A DNA stretch of 64,000 nt, from assembly GCA_026706455.1 (NCBI GenBank), contig JAPOYS010000148.1:55330-119329 (forward strand), in the 5' to 3' direction. Positions 18,418 to 29,108 of this stretch are shown here, in pieces. How positions within the stretch are numbered: position 1 is the stretch's first letter; every line of letters begins with the position of its first letter. The stretch is from Chloroflexota bacterium. GTDB lineage: Bacteria; Chloroflexota; Anaerolineae; Aggregatilineales; Phototrophicaceae. A program made the translations under genes and the position numbers. The notes below the pieces were generated by a model that ran no database searches, had not been told where the DNA came from, and saw nothing but the letters and a program-made list of their open reading frames with translations.

Positions 18418-20418
18418 TCAGATATTCGGGCTTGAGCTCGCCGGAACGCCGTCGTAGACATCTTGCCGCAGCCAGAGGATGAGGCCCTCCTCCCGCGCTA
18501 TGCCGCCGCGCAAGCGACCTTGCGACCACCAGGCGGGCAGATCCCACAATCCCAAATCGGTCAGCGACCAGCTTCGACGCACAGCGAAACGCTGACCGAC
18601 ATAATCGCCGTCAAGCGAGGTGGGCGGGGCCTCATCGTGCGCCATTAGTACGATTCGCGCGCCAGCCGCCTCTTCAGCCGTGTTTACAAAGCGGACGTTG
18701 GGAAAGTCGCGCAAGAGCCAGGCGACGACGCCGTCCTTCTGAATGACGCCATTTTCATCCGGCACGATATGGATCTCGAGCGTAGGAAAGCCTGAAGCCT
18801 CGCGATCGGCCAATTCAAAAAGCGTCTCGCGCAGCAGATATGCGTCCTCGGTGATGCCGCGTTGGCGCCATAGGTTTCCTGGTTTCGCCGCTTCAAAGAC
18901 GGCCCCCCGCCAGGCGCCGCCGATGCCCGAGAGCAGCGTCAGCCAAAGGAAGCCGAGACCGATGCCCTGCAGGCACGTGCCTACTCCCCAAAAATTGGCG
19001 GTAAGCAGAAATAGTATGAGCGCGCTGATCGCTGTCATCGCCAGGAGCCCCAATCCGTGAAGAAGCTGCGTTTGCGTCGGCTCGAACAGCGCGGCGACGA
19101 AGTCGCGGAAACCCAAGCCGGCTGGCAGCGCGAGCATGAGCCGCGCGATCTGCATGAACTGCACGGACAGGACAATCAGAAACGCAAATACACCGGCGGA
19201 AATCGCCCACTTTACCCAACGGTAGCGCGTAGAATACAGCGCGCCTTCCTCAACATCGGTGTCGTTCTGGCTCCAGAGAATGACCACCCGTCGATCGACC
19301 ATGAGCTGCGTGATGCCGTAACTCGCCAGCATCGTCAGTGGAAAGACGACCCACATCGCATCGGTCGGTCGAGCGCCGGGAAGCAGCAGCAGCGCGAGCG
19401 CGCCAATCGCGGCCCAGGCTGCGGCAAAGCGGTCGATGTAGGTGACATCGCCTTTTTTCCAGAGCAGCCAGGCGCCGCCGAGCGCGTAGATTATCAGCAG
19501 GGGCTCATAGGTCAGCAGGGCGACGAAACCCAGTCGCGCGCCGTCAAGCGCGTCGCTCTGGGTCAAACCGCTGATCGCCTGCTCAAGCAACTGGCTCACT
19601 GTGCGCAAGCCGGCTGGATTCAACATCATCATGGTGGCGGTAATGGCGATTATCAGAAGGGGCGCCAATGCGGCGCCGGCGTAGGGAAAGTCGCGCAGGC
19701 GTTTGACCGCTAGCTGCAAGATGTCATCGCCGGGCAATTCCAACCGTTGCGGGGCGCTTAGCGCGGTGCGCCATACCGCCAGCCAGCCAGCCGCCAGCAA
19801 GATCAGCAGCAGCGGGATGCCGGATGGGCTCGACAGCAGGAGCATAAAGGTGACGCAGGCAATCGCCCAGCAGGCGTCGCCCGTTCGCCGAGAATACCAG
19901 TAGCGCCGAATCAGCCAGATGGCCAAGACGGCGAATAGAATCATGAATGCGCCGCCATCAGCCGCGCGCGCGGCGACGATTGGCGTGGTCAGGCATGAGA
20001 GCAGCGCGGTCCAGATGAGAGTCCTCGTCCGGCTCTGCCGCTCGCGGAATAGGAGCGGCGTAAAAGCCAGCGCCGCGCCGGCCAAAGCCGCGCCAATGCG
20101 CGCCGTGAATTCACTCGCGCCAAGCAGCGAAAACGCGGCTACCTGCGCACCATAGGTCAGCGGGCTGCTCGACACCCGGTATTCGCCCGGCACAGAGTCA
20201 TCAATCGTATGCAAGGCGTGCAGCGCTGATCTCGCTTCAAAGTCCGATATCGGGACCGTGTCCAGTTCGCTCACGCGCAGCAGCGAAGCGATCAAGAAGA
20301 GCGCGATGTAAGCCAGCGCCTCGATTGAAACGGAAGGCTGAGATGCCGCTGCGCCCACGCTTTCTGACGCCGCGGCCGGGTTCGGGTTGGTTCGCGTCCA
20401 GCGTATGTTTGCTGCCAA
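18418..20418 (-). CDS. GT39-like multi-pass membrane protein
   Basis: 666 residues with a polar N-terminal 30, then roughly a dozen membrane helices, and a soluble C-terminal part from about residue 520. After helix 1 it has ISDFEARSALHAL with D59 and E61, the place where GT39/PMT-type transferases keep their acidic catalytic pair. The family normally transfers sugars from polyprenyl-phosphate donors outside the membrane. Sequence divergence is high, so substrate and even activity are uncertain. It lies between a DUF2298 gene and the sigma gene. Confidence 0.7.
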   Translation of the reverse strand: MAANIRWTRTNPNPAAASESVGAAASQPSVSIEALAYIALFLIASLLRVSELDTVPISDFEARSALHALHTIDDSVPGEYRVSSSPLTYGAQVAAFSLLGASEFTARIGAALAGAALAFTPLLFRERQSRTRTLIWTALLSCLTTPIVAARAADGGAFMILFAVLAIWLIRRYWYSRRTGDACWAIACVTFMLLLSSPSGIPLLLILLAAGWLAVWRTALSAPQRLELPGDDILQLAVKRLRDFPYAGAALAPLLIIAITATMMMLNPAGLRTVSQLLEQAISGLTQSDALDGARLGFVALLTYEPLLIIYALGGAWLLWKKGDVTYIDRFAAAWAAIGALALLLLPGARPTDAMWVVFPLTMLASYGITQLMVDRRVVILWSQNDTDVEEGALYSTRYRWVKWAISAGVFAFLIVLSVQFMQIARLMLALPAGLGFRDFVAALFEPTQTQLLHGLGLLAMTAISALILFLLTANFWGVGTCLQGIGLGFLWLTLLSGIGGAWRGAVFEAAKPGNLWRQRGITEDAYLLRETLFELADREASGFPTLEIHIVPDENGVIQKDGVVAWLLRDFPNVRFVNTAEEAAGARIVLMAHDEAPPTSLDGDYVGQRFAVRRSWSLTDLGLWDLPAWWSQGRLRGGIAREEGLILWLRQDVYDGVPASSSPNI

Positions 20419-20473
20419 GGTAATTATGGTTACCTGCTCTCAATAAATTGCGCGATTTGACGGCAGCAATGCC

Positions 20474-23188
20474 TCAGTCGCGAGCGGTGCTATAGATGCG
20501 GGAACGCCCGGCTTGGCACACGACGGGCAATTGATCAGCGAATTTCTCTTCGCCAAATTCGCCGTATTTCTGCCGTTCCGATGCTCCGTAGAGAATATAG
20601 TCGATTTCGTAGCGTTCGATGAGTTCGTCGATGTCGCGCATTTCAGCGGCTGTATAAAGCCGCTTCAAGTCCTGGCTGCGCGTTCCCGCGATGGCGGCAT
20701 AGGTATCGCCGCGCCATTGTCTTTCGTGATTTTCCCAACCCAGCACAATGGGTATCCCGGCGAGGGTTCCAACCCGGCCGTATTCAATGCGATAGGGCTC
20801 GCCGACGGCTTCAGCCACCACGGTCTTGGCGCGCCCTACCAAGTCGCTCAAGCAGCCTATGACACGTTGATCGTCGGCCTGCAGCAGGTCCTGCGCGCCA
20901 TCAAGCGTCAAGGGCTCCATGATGGTCACAGCTTCCGCCTCAAACTGTACAATGCCAGCATGTCTAGCTCGGATCAAGTCCTCTTCCGCGGCGTCTCTCA
21001 AGTCGCCTTTAGAGTACAGTATACTGCCTGGCTCCACTTTTTCGCCTTCGGCAACGCGGCGAATGGCGTTCTCCCATTCGGCGGGCGGCGCCTGGCGGCG
21101 AGCCGAGGCGGCTTGCAGACGCCCCGTTTCGATGGTGGCGCGGTGATACACAGCTTCGATGCTGTAAAGCAGCCCGGCGCCGGCGCTTAGGAACAGTATG
21201 ATGGCGAATCCCAGACGGAGCAAAGGATGCGGCCGGGGCTGGCTGCGATCGGCCATGATGCTGTACGTGGCGTAAGCGGCCGCGATGCTCCAAAGCACCC
21301 ATGCCTGGAAATAGAACTTAAAGACGGTATTGATGCGCACGCCGAAATTGTCCTTCAAATAAAGGAACTCGGGGAATAATGCCAATACCAGACCCATGCC
21401 AATCAGGAGCAAGGCGAAGCCGGTCTTCAGCGGGAACGTTATCCAGGTGACAGCCACTTCGCCATCGGCGTAATTCCGGCCCGCGCCCGGGAAGAGCCGC
21501 GCCAGCGCAATTGCTATGCCCAGCAGCAGAAGGACAGAAGTCAAACCAAAGTCGATACGCCGCTGCAATAGCGAAGCAAGCAGGTCACCGCCAAGCGCTG
21601 TCATGTTCGGATCGCGAATGGCGATCGCGCCGCCAAGCAAAGTCATCAAGCCAGCCAGAGCCAGCAAAAGCGCCAATGCCGCCAGCAGCGCAAAGCGCCA
21701 GTTCAGCCGGCGTGACGATCGGCCGCGCCAAGCTTCCACAATTAGAAAAGCGCCAATTATGGCTGGCAGCGGACCGAACATAATGAAGAATTGCCGAAAG
21801 GGCGTCGGATGCAAAATATTGGGCAGCAGGCCGCCCGCCTGCGAACGGAAGCCGACGAAATAGGGCAGGTAAGCGACGAGCGCGACCAGGGCGAGCGACG
21901 TGCCAAAACGGGCGAGCGCCAGCCAGTCGGACAGCGCCAGTTTGCCGCGGCCGCCCATCGCAAGCCGGCGAAGCGCTTCCGCGCCGACCAGACCGCAGAG
22001 ATAGATGGGACCGTCCCAGGCATTAAGAAACATCAGTCCGCCAACAGCCAGGCTATAGAGGACGACTTCGCTACCTGCCGGCGCTCGCCGCAGCAGCGCA
22101 AGATTTAGCATCAAGCCGATGACCATCACGGCAAAGGGAAACGCGAGCACGTGCGGGTGATTATCGCCAAGGATGAAGCTGAAAGCCGGGAACTCGCCGA
22201 TTGGCTGCGTGCCGATTGGATTGCCGCTCAAATCATAATCTGTGATGACGCGGCTGGCGCGGAACCACCACCAGTAATCCCAATTGGCTGAATGCAGCGA
22301 CAGGCTGCCGCGCGGGTCTTGAACATACGCGCCGTCGCTGAATCGCGAGCGCTCCTGCGTGCCCCAATAGTCCAGATAGGCTGCGCTCGCCGTGCGCGAC
22401 TGAAATGGCGCTTCGACCAGGATGTATTGGAAATTGCCGACCAGAACAGTCAGCGTCATCGCCAGCAAGCCCGTGGCGATGCCCGCTCGGCATGAGTCTC
22501 TTTGGGCGCCCGGCGCAAGCGAATCACGGTTCCGCGAGCGAACCAAATTGCAGGCGACGCCAAAGGCGGTCAAACCGGTCAACGCGAAAAGCGAGGCGAC
22601 CGTCAGGTTGAAGCCGACTGTGCTCGCTAAGCCGCTCAGTGTAGCCAGCGCGGACCACATGATGTAGCCCATGTAGTAATAGCTGATGGCGTAACCGGAC
22701 ATCCAGGGGTCGTCAGGCGGGAAGGCGCTGCTGCGCTGCGCTGCGCTGAAGAAAGCCAGCTCCATGGGTTTCTCGGTGCCGACAATGTCATTCTGATGGG
22801 CGCGGAATAACACCCAGCCGATGAAGAGCGTGAGGAAAAGCAGTTCAGAGGCGATAACTATCAAGCGGTTCTCGCGCCACCAGCTGGCGAGTTCATCGCC
22901 CTCCCCGTAGCGTTGATGAATCAGGAGCGCCACGATGAAGAGCAAGAGCCACGATAGTATGATGCTCCCGGCCGAATTGTCGAGAAACCCGAAACTGGCC
23001 AACAGCCAAAAGATGAAGGTGACTAGCAGCAAACCCAAGGCGCGCGCCATGGTGTAGCCCCGGTCTGGCAGACCGCGCAGCAACCGGAGGCAGAGGGGGA
23101 AAGCGGCCGCCCCGGCCAGCGTGATCCAAAGCCACCAGGCGATGACAAATAGTCCCTCGCGCCCGAGCCAGTCCAGCAGCAAGGTCAT
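20474..23188 (-). CDS. DUF2298 (Chlor_Arch_YYY) membrane protein
   Basis: 904 residues with many hydrophobic helices. It shows the family's hallmark ISYYYMGYIMWSAL near residue 170, preceded by GTEKPMELAFF and PDDPWMSGY, and later FSFILGDNHPHVLAFPF. The C-terminal 200 residues are soluble (ending SERQKYGEFGEEKFADQLPV). The family is found mainly in Chloroflexi and archaea and is regarded as glycosyltransferase-related; function is unproven. It resembles the C-terminal half of the upstream 1949-residue protein. The start overlaps that gene's stop by four bases (ATGA). Confidence 0.85.
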   Translation of the reverse strand: MTLLLDWLGREGLFVIAWWLWITLAGAAAFPLCLRLLRGLPDRGYTMARALGLLLVTFIFWLLASFGFLDNSAGSIILSWLLLFIVALLIHQRYGEGDELASWWRENRLIVIASELLFLTLFIGWVLFRAHQNDIVGTEKPMELAFFSAAQRSSAFPPDDPWMSGYAISYYYMGYIMWSALATLSGLASTVGFNLTVASLFALTGLTAFGVACNLVRSRNRDSLAPGAQRDSCRAGIATGLLAMTLTVLVGNFQYILVEAPFQSRTASAAYLDYWGTQERSRFSDGAYVQDPRGSLSLHSANWDYWWWFRASRVITDYDLSGNPIGTQPIGEFPAFSFILGDNHPHVLAFPFAVMVIGLMLNLALLRRAPAGSEVVLYSLAVGGLMFLNAWDGPIYLCGLVGAEALRRLAMGGRGKLALSDWLALARFGTSLALVALVAYLPYFVGFRSQAGGLLPNILHPTPFRQFFIMFGPLPAIIGAFLIVEAWRGRSSRRLNWRFALLAALALLLALAGLMTLLGGAIAIRDPNMTALGGDLLASLLQRRIDFGLTSVLLLLGIAIALARLFPGAGRNYADGEVAVTWITFPLKTGFALLLIGMGLVLALFPEFLYLKDNFGVRINTVFKFYFQAWVLWSIAAAYATYSIMADRSQPRPHPLLRLGFAIILFLSAGAGLLYSIEAVYHRATIETGRLQAASARRQAPPAEWENAIRRVAEGEKVEPGSILYSKGDLRDAAEEDLIRARHAGIVQFEAEAVTIMEPLTLDGAQDLLQADDQRVIGCLSDLVGRAKTVVAEAVGEPYRIEYGRVGTLAGIPIVLGWENHERQWRGDTYAAIAGTRSQDLKRLYTAAEMRDIDELIERYEIDYILYGASERQKYGEFGEEKFADQLPVVCQAGRSRIYSTARD

Positions 23189-26100
23189 CGGAAGCGCTCC
23201 ACCAGATGCGCGAAGACGGCGGCTTCATTGACCTGGTAGATTGTCCCGCCATCAATTGCGTAGGCGATTTCGAGCAAATCGTCTTCTACCATAAGGTCAA
23301 ACTTCGCCAGCCCCTCAGCCGTCGACTGCGCTTCTTCCAGCCCGCTTCTGATTATGTACTTGATATCGAAGTGATGGATGATGTCGACAGCGATATCGAT
23401 ATTCGCTGTATTGTAGAACTGCAGGATATTCTTTTCACGCTGATCGACCCAACTGGGCAGGGGATGAAATGTCCGCTGCTGCCGCTGATGGAAATTCCAG
23501 CCGAGCACCGACGGCAGACCCGTGTTGATCGCGATGCGACCATTCCACTGATATTCGCTCGGCCGCCGCCGCCCCTCAATTATCACAGGCGAACCGCTGA
23601 TATTTTCTTGCAACCAGCGAATCAGCCGATGATCCACGGAGAGATCAAGCGCCGCCCCCAAGCCATTATGCGGCGAGCTTTCAAAATAGGTCGCCTGTTT
23701 CATATAATCGAGGCCGTTCAAGGTCAAGGGGGTGTCAGGCGCCATGCGATCGAAAGAGCGCCCCCTGGTTCCGGCCAAGGGAAATAAGCCGGCGACAAAC
23801 AGCAAGAGAAGACAGGGGGCATACCATAGGATGCGCCAGGTCTTATTGAAGCCTGCGGACGCGCGCAGCAGGCAAGCGAAGGCGACGCCGCCGGCCACGC
23901 TTAGCAGCAGCCACACCTGCATATAAAACTTGAAGACCGTATTTTGCCGGCCGATATCGCCGCCGATAACAATGATTTCGACGCCGAGCGTCAGCGCCAG
24001 CGCCAAGCCCGCCAGCGCCAGGATATAACGCATGGCGAGCGACTGCCCGGTTCGGAAAAACAAGAGTGCGATCCAGAGCGCCAAGGGTATGACGATTACA
24101 GCGACCTGGTTGCCCGCCAGCGCCAGGACAACCGACAGCAGACAGAATACGAGGTAGAGGCCCGCTATCGCTCTTAGCTTCATGCGGCTGTCAAGCAGCG
24201 CTTTCACAGGCATCGTGCGCAGCCACAGCGCCGTATCCCATAGCAGCAGCGAAAGGATCAAAAACAGAAAGAGGCCGTGAATGTCAAAGTAGGCCCAGAG
24301 CGGCGTCTGGCCGCCGTCCCATAGTCTCACGCTATTGTATGTCGCTGCGTACCAGGACGTGTAGGGCAGCGCAAAGGCAAGATTGAGCAGCATAAATCCG
24401 CCCAACTGAGCGACAAGCTCCAGCGCGGAGGCCCGCGAGAGCCAGCATCGCATTGCGATGACATGAACGATGAACGCGGCAGCGGCGATGAGCAGCAGGG
24501 GAATGGCAGCCAAGACGCCGCCCAAGCTGGCTGCTGGGCTGGCATAGCTTCCACCGACTGCGGGAATCAAGACCGATAGGAGGGCGCTCCCGGCGAGCAG
24601 CGCGCCAATCATCCCGGCGTAAACCTTCGGCTGCGGAAGCGGGCGGAAGGTTTTATGCCAGCGAATCCACCAGCGGTAGGCGAGCCCGAACATGACCAGC
24701 AGAGTCATCGTGGGCCAATCCCAGGTATTGGTCGCTTGCAGCAGGCCGACAGTCAAGGCGCCCAGCGCCAGCGCCAGCAGTTTTTCGAGCGGGCGGCTTT
24801 GATCGCGCTCCGCTTGCGCCAGGGCGTTAAACAGAAAAACTACGGTTAGTAAAATCAGGGGCATGCTGATCATGTGGGCGTGCAGATCGCCATAGAGAAA
24901 GGTGAAGAACGGCATTTCGGTGATTGCGCCGCCAGCGACGCCCGGCGTCTCCGCCAGGACGCGCGAGGGACCCCAATACCAGCGTTCGCTGCCGATTGGC
25001 AATTGCTCGCCCTGCATGGCGCGCCCAATTCCTCCCAGCAATCCGCCGACGAGCGACAGAGAATTGTCAATCTCGTAACGGAGGTTGTCCAGCGGATGCC
25101 AGGCTTTGGCTCTCTCAGCCAATTGGGCGCGGACCTCTGGCGGCGCTTCCATGCCGTTCTCGGTCATGTATTCGTCAACCAAGAATTGCTCCAAGCCCTG
25201 CGGTCTTTGGTAGCCGCCCAAGGCGGCGACTCCGTGGCCCAGCACGCGCGGCGTATCGAGGTTTCCAAGGGCGATGCAAAGCACGAGCGCCATGATTCCC
25301 GCGACCCAAGGATCGCCGAGCTTATGTCGGCCAGCCAGTTGGGACTCCGGTCCCCGATCGCGCGTCTTGCGCCAATGGGACATGATGTTGTAGGCGGCTG
25401 AGAATGCACCCAAACCAGTCAGACTGAAGATCGTCGGAATCATTAGATTATAGGCGAAAGCCGGGACGACTCCGAGCAAGAGAACCGGCGCCCCCAGCAG
25501 CACGTAGCCGAAGTAATAATAGTTGATGAAACCGCCGGCGAACCAGGGATCGATTGGCGGGAAGGTGGTGCTGCGCAAAACGCCATTCAGATAGGCGAAG
25601 TCCATCGGCTTCTCGCCGCCTTTGTAAGGATGCCATAGGTCCGGGTTGGTCAGGCGTATGCAAATCATAAGCAGAAACGCGGCGATGCCTATCAACTCAA
25701 TCCAGGCGAGGCGCTTCCAGTTGCCGCGCAGGAAAGCTGCGAGGCCTTGCCGATTTCGATAGCCCAAAGCCGCGCTCAGTAAGGCAAGCAGCGCCAGCGC
25801 TAACAGGACCCCGCCCTGCGACCACAGCGGAATCTTCAAGCTGGAGAGAGACCAAGCCAACCATGCCACCAGCAGCATTGCGATCAGTTTGCAGACCGCG
25901 TAGCCGCCATCAGCCAATGCCGGGAACAGCGAGAAAACGAGTGGAAAAGCCAGGGCGCCGAATACAAATAATGTTGCATACCAAACGACTACGCCGACAG
26001 CTTGATTCGTATTGATAAGGCTGTCGCTGAAGAAGCGCTCCGACCAGGTCCCGCCCGCCGCTTGCCGCTCGTATTCTTCTGGCGTAAAGGTCAGCGCGGT

Positions 26101-29034
26101 GGGAACCGGATCGGCCTCGACTGAACTCCAGTAAAAGACGCCGAGCAACTGCGCTTCTTCGTCCGAGGCGGGCAATTCGTGAAACTGCTTGCGCGAAACT
26201 TTGGAGAGCGCCGCTTCCACTGCTGCGCGCGAATAGTCAGTTGATTTTCGAAAGATGAATACGGCCGGATGATCATAGACATGAAAGGCTTCGTCGGCTT
26301 CCAATTCGTTTAACCAGGCGGGCGAATTGTAGATCGGCAGATGCTGGTCGGACACGCGCCAAGGACCCAATTCGAATGTTTCATCGAAGACCGCAATCAG
26401 GTCGTATCCCAACTCGCCGGCAAACAGCGTTTCATAGTAGAGGGTCGTCAGAGGCCAGCGCATGAGATTGCGCGTTTCAGAATCGTAAAAGCGATTGCTG
26501 GCGATCGTCAGGTAATCGCCTATATCAAGCGTGCGCAGGATATCTTCGTGCTTCACCTGATTGTCGACGGGATAGGACATGATCTGGTCTTGCGCGTTAA
26601 CCAGCCGGAAATCAGCCTGCGTGCGTTTGCAGTCCCGCGAATTGACCAGGCCGGAAGGCGGATCGTCCGCCAGCGTCAGGTCGTCCGGCAACTCGCAAGT
26701 TCGGATGCCGGTGGCGCGATTGTCCCAAGCCCCTTCCGTTAGCACGACGGATCCGGAGCCGAATACATCGCCGCTTCCCGCCGCGACGAGCGCTTCAAAC
26801 TCGTACGTTTGACCCTTCTCTAGCTGCAGCGGCGCGCGAAAGGGAATCGTATAGGCGGAGCCGAGCGGATGGTCGTCGCGAGTGAGATTGGCGCGCAGCG
26901 TCGCCTGCGCCATCGGCTCTTGCGCGCCGTCCGCATACACGCTGATGACGACTTCCTCCGGCGCCTCGTCGCCCAAGGGATCGCCAAGGTGTGGCGCGAA
27001 TACGCTCAGAACCGGCCCGCTCGCCGGCGCCTTGAATTTGACGCGCGTCGGCTCGCCTTCATAATATCGCGTCGCGCGATCATAGGGCGCGCCCTGTAGC
27101 TCGGGCGACTCAAGTCCCGTATCGACCATTGCGATATTGATCAGCGGCACCGTGTCGGCGGCGCCATCGATCTTCATGGCGAAATCGCCCGGCACGCGTT
27201 CAAAGATGTAACGCGAAGCCTGCACCAGCGTCGTCTGATGGCGGTAGATATTCGAGTGCATCAGCCCCCAGATCAGCGCGAAGCCAACTGAGAAGGCGAT
27301 CAAAATTGCCGGGCGGCGCCGATTCAAGGGCGGCAGCAAAGCGCTGCCGACGAGCGCCAGTCCGATCAAAAGAGCGCTCAAGGCCGTGGCGTCGGATCTG
27401 CCGTTGGCAATCTGGTAGATGCCGACGCCGGCGAAAACCGCGCCGAGAGCCGCCAAGAGCCATGCTGTGATCGGCCGACTTGAACCGTGACATCGGGCGT
27501 AACGAAAGAGTTCACAAAGACACCAGCCCGCTAGAACCGCCAAAGCGCCATAGAGCGGCAGGTAGTAGCGCATGGTCATCGTCCAGAGCCGGCTCATCCA
27601 AAGCAAGTAGCCGCCTATCCAGACAACGAGGGCGAGGAGTTCGGTCGCTCCGGCTCGGTTTCGCGCGAGGCGAACAGTCGACCACATCCAACCGAACCAA
27701 CCGAGCAGGCCAAAGCTCAATCCCATGCCCCAGAACAGAAAGTCCTTTGTGAGATAGACAAGCGGCGACCGAGCCAGCCATTGCCAGTTTGGCGGCGAAT
27801 CTTGCAAGCCGCCGACGCCGCGGCTAACTTCCGCCAGATTGGCGAACCAGCGTTCGTTCGGCAAGAGCCCGAAGAATCCGGGTCCCATAAAGGCATAGGG
27901 ATTGAAGATGCGAAAAGCCAGAAACGCGCCCAGACCGGCCAATAGCAGACCGGCCAGTTGGCGGGTGATGATGGCGGCGCGTTCGCTCTGGCTGAGGCGG
28001 GAGTCAAGCGCGGGCATCGCTTGCGCGGCTGCGGATAAGATGATGATGCCGGCTAGCGGCGCCAGGTTGATGCGGCTGGCGACCGCTGTGCCGCAGGCGA
28101 CGCCGAACAGCAGATAGGCTGGCAAAGGTCCGCGCTGCTGCGCCCGAACGGCGAAATACAGCGCCAGGACGACGAAGAAGGCCGCCATCGCATTGACCGT
28201 GCCGAAGTGCGCCTTTTGAATTGCGAGAGGCGCCGCGGCGTAAAAGGCAGCCGCGAGCAATCCGCTCCAGCGTCCGTTGATCCGAGCGCCAAGCGCGAAG
28301 ACCATGAGTATGCTAAGGATATCAAATGTCATCGATAGCCCGCGCCAGACCAGATGGCCGCCCTGGAAATCAAAGACTGGCAGCCCCGCTTCGGTCGCCG
28401 CGCGGACAATCTCGCTGGCGTAATGCGCAAGCAGCAAGGGAAAGGTGCCGTAGACGTAGAATCCGTGCCCGGCATTGTGTGGATTGAGGGGAGAGCAGCG
28501 CGCGTCAAAATATCCGCCCTTACCGCCCGAGGCTGGGTAAAGATAGTGACAGCGCAAGGACTGAAGGTCGACAGACGAAAGCGAGTCCGTCCGCTGAACG
28601 CTTTCATCATGCGCAGGAACGATGTAAGCGTCAACAAGCAGCGCGTCAACATGGCGCTCAAGCAGGGCTGCTTCGGCAATGCTGTAGCCGTCAAAGACGC
28701 GCGCCTTTTCGCGACCCACGACCCAGTCGGCCGCCTCCGCGGCAAAGGAATCGCGTACGACGCCCAGTCGAGCGGCTGGCTGAATGCGGAGCTCGCCGCC
28801 GCTGCGTAACGTATTCGAATCGCTCAATGCAAGGATCTGCTGTTCTGGAAAGTGAGCGTCATCGGCTGTAAATGAATTGCCGCCGCCGATGTTTGGCAAG
28901 ACGAGCAGCGTAAGAAACAGTTCATCCGGGTGCGTATGGGAGAAGTCATCCCAGTTCTGACCGACGAAACGCAGAGCGCTGCCGTAGATTAAGATGCCAG
29001 CCAGCAGTAAAGTTGAGAGTAGGTTCTTCCGCAT
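23185..29034 (-). CDS. Giant GT39 + DUF2298 fusion membrane protein
   Basis: 1949 residues in one uninterrupted frame. The first half is GT39-like: after helix 1 it has FSHTHPDELFLTL with D37 and E38, then about 10 helices and a soluble region (roughly 590-1000). From about 1010 a complete DUF2298 unit follows, with GGEKPMDFAYLNGV, FINYYYFGYVLLG (about 1165) and FTFLYGDLHAHMISMPL, ending in a soluble tail. The two halves correspond to two families that are usually separate proteins in neighbouring genes. It is probably envelope or S-layer glycan related; no activity can be assigned. Confidence 0.82.
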   Translation of the reverse strand: MRKNLLSTLLLAGILIYGSALRFVGQNWDDFSHTHPDELFLTLLVLPNIGGGNSFTADDAHFPEQQILALSDSNTLRSGGELRIQPAARLGVVRDSFAAEAADWVVGREKARVFDGYSIAEAALLERHVDALLVDAYIVPAHDESVQRTDSLSSVDLQSLRCHYLYPASGGKGGYFDARCSPLNPHNAGHGFYVYGTFPLLLAHYASEIVRAATEAGLPVFDFQGGHLVWRGLSMTFDILSILMVFALGARINGRWSGLLAAAFYAAAPLAIQKAHFGTVNAMAAFFVVLALYFAVRAQQRGPLPAYLLFGVACGTAVASRINLAPLAGIIILSAAAQAMPALDSRLSQSERAAIITRQLAGLLLAGLGAFLAFRIFNPYAFMGPGFFGLLPNERWFANLAEVSRGVGGLQDSPPNWQWLARSPLVYLTKDFLFWGMGLSFGLLGWFGWMWSTVRLARNRAGATELLALVVWIGGYLLWMSRLWTMTMRYYLPLYGALAVLAGWCLCELFRYARCHGSSRPITAWLLAALGAVFAGVGIYQIANGRSDATALSALLIGLALVGSALLPPLNRRRPAILIAFSVGFALIWGLMHSNIYRHQTTLVQASRYIFERVPGDFAMKIDGAADTVPLINIAMVDTGLESPELQGAPYDRATRYYEGEPTRVKFKAPASGPVLSVFAPHLGDPLGDEAPEEVVISVYADGAQEPMAQATLRANLTRDDHPLGSAYTIPFRAPLQLEKGQTYEFEALVAAGSGDVFGSGSVVLTEGAWDNRATGIRTCELPDDLTLADDPPSGLVNSRDCKRTQADFRLVNAQDQIMSYPVDNQVKHEDILRTLDIGDYLTIASNRFYDSETRNLMRWPLTTLYYETLFAGELGYDLIAVFDETFELGPWRVSDQHLPIYNSPAWLNELEADEAFHVYDHPAVFIFRKSTDYSRAAVEAALSKVSRKQFHELPASDEEAQLLGVFYWSSVEADPVPTALTFTPEEYERQAAGGTWSERFFSDSLINTNQAVGVVVWYATLFVFGALAFPLVFSLFPALADGGYAVCKLIAMLLVAWLAWSLSSLKIPLWSQGGVLLALALLALLSAALGYRNRQGLAAFLRGNWKRLAWIELIGIAAFLLMICIRLTNPDLWHPYKGGEKPMDFAYLNGVLRSTTFPPIDPWFAGGFINYYYFGYVLLGAPVLLLGVVPAFAYNLMIPTIFSLTGLGAFSAAYNIMSHWRKTRDRGPESQLAGRHKLGDPWVAGIMALVLCIALGNLDTPRVLGHGVAALGGYQRPQGLEQFLVDEYMTENGMEAPPEVRAQLAERAKAWHPLDNLRYEIDNSLSLVGGLLGGIGRAMQGEQLPIGSERWYWGPSRVLAETPGVAGGAITEMPFFTFLYGDLHAHMISMPLILLTVVFLFNALAQAERDQSRPLEKLLALALGALTVGLLQATNTWDWPTMTLLVMFGLAYRWWIRWHKTFRPLPQPKVYAGMIGALLAGSALLSVLIPAVGGSYASPAASLGGVLAAIPLLLIAAAAFIVHVIAMRCWLSRASALELVAQLGGFMLLNLAFALPYTSWYAATYNSVRLWDGGQTPLWAYFDIHGLFLFLILSLLLWDTALWLRTMPVKALLDSRMKLRAIAGLYLVFCLLSVVLALAGNQVAVIVIPLALWIALLFFRTGQSLAMRYILALAGLALALTLGVEIIVIGGDIGRQNTVFKFYMQVWLLLSVAGGVAFACLLRASAGFNKTWRILWYAPCLLLLFVAGLFPLAGTRGRSFDRMAPDTPLTLNGLDYMKQATYFESSPHNGLGAALDLSVDHRLIRWLQENISGSPVIIEGRRRPSEYQWNGRIAINTGLPSVLGWNFHQRQQRTFHPLPSWVDQREKNILQFYNTANIDIAVDIIHHFDIKYIIRSGLEEAQSTAEGLAKFDLMVEDDLLEIAYAIDGGTIYQVNEAAVFAHLVERFR

Positions 29035-29108
29035 ACCTTGGCGTCTTACTCGCTTAGTCCGCGCCGGTTCAACAATGGCTATGCCCGATGCAATCGCGCG
29101 CGGCCAGT

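Noticed and set aside
22730-22750. Short CTGCG repeat run
   Set aside because: It is three units within the DUF2298 coding frame and does not disturb it; too short to call a functional repeat.
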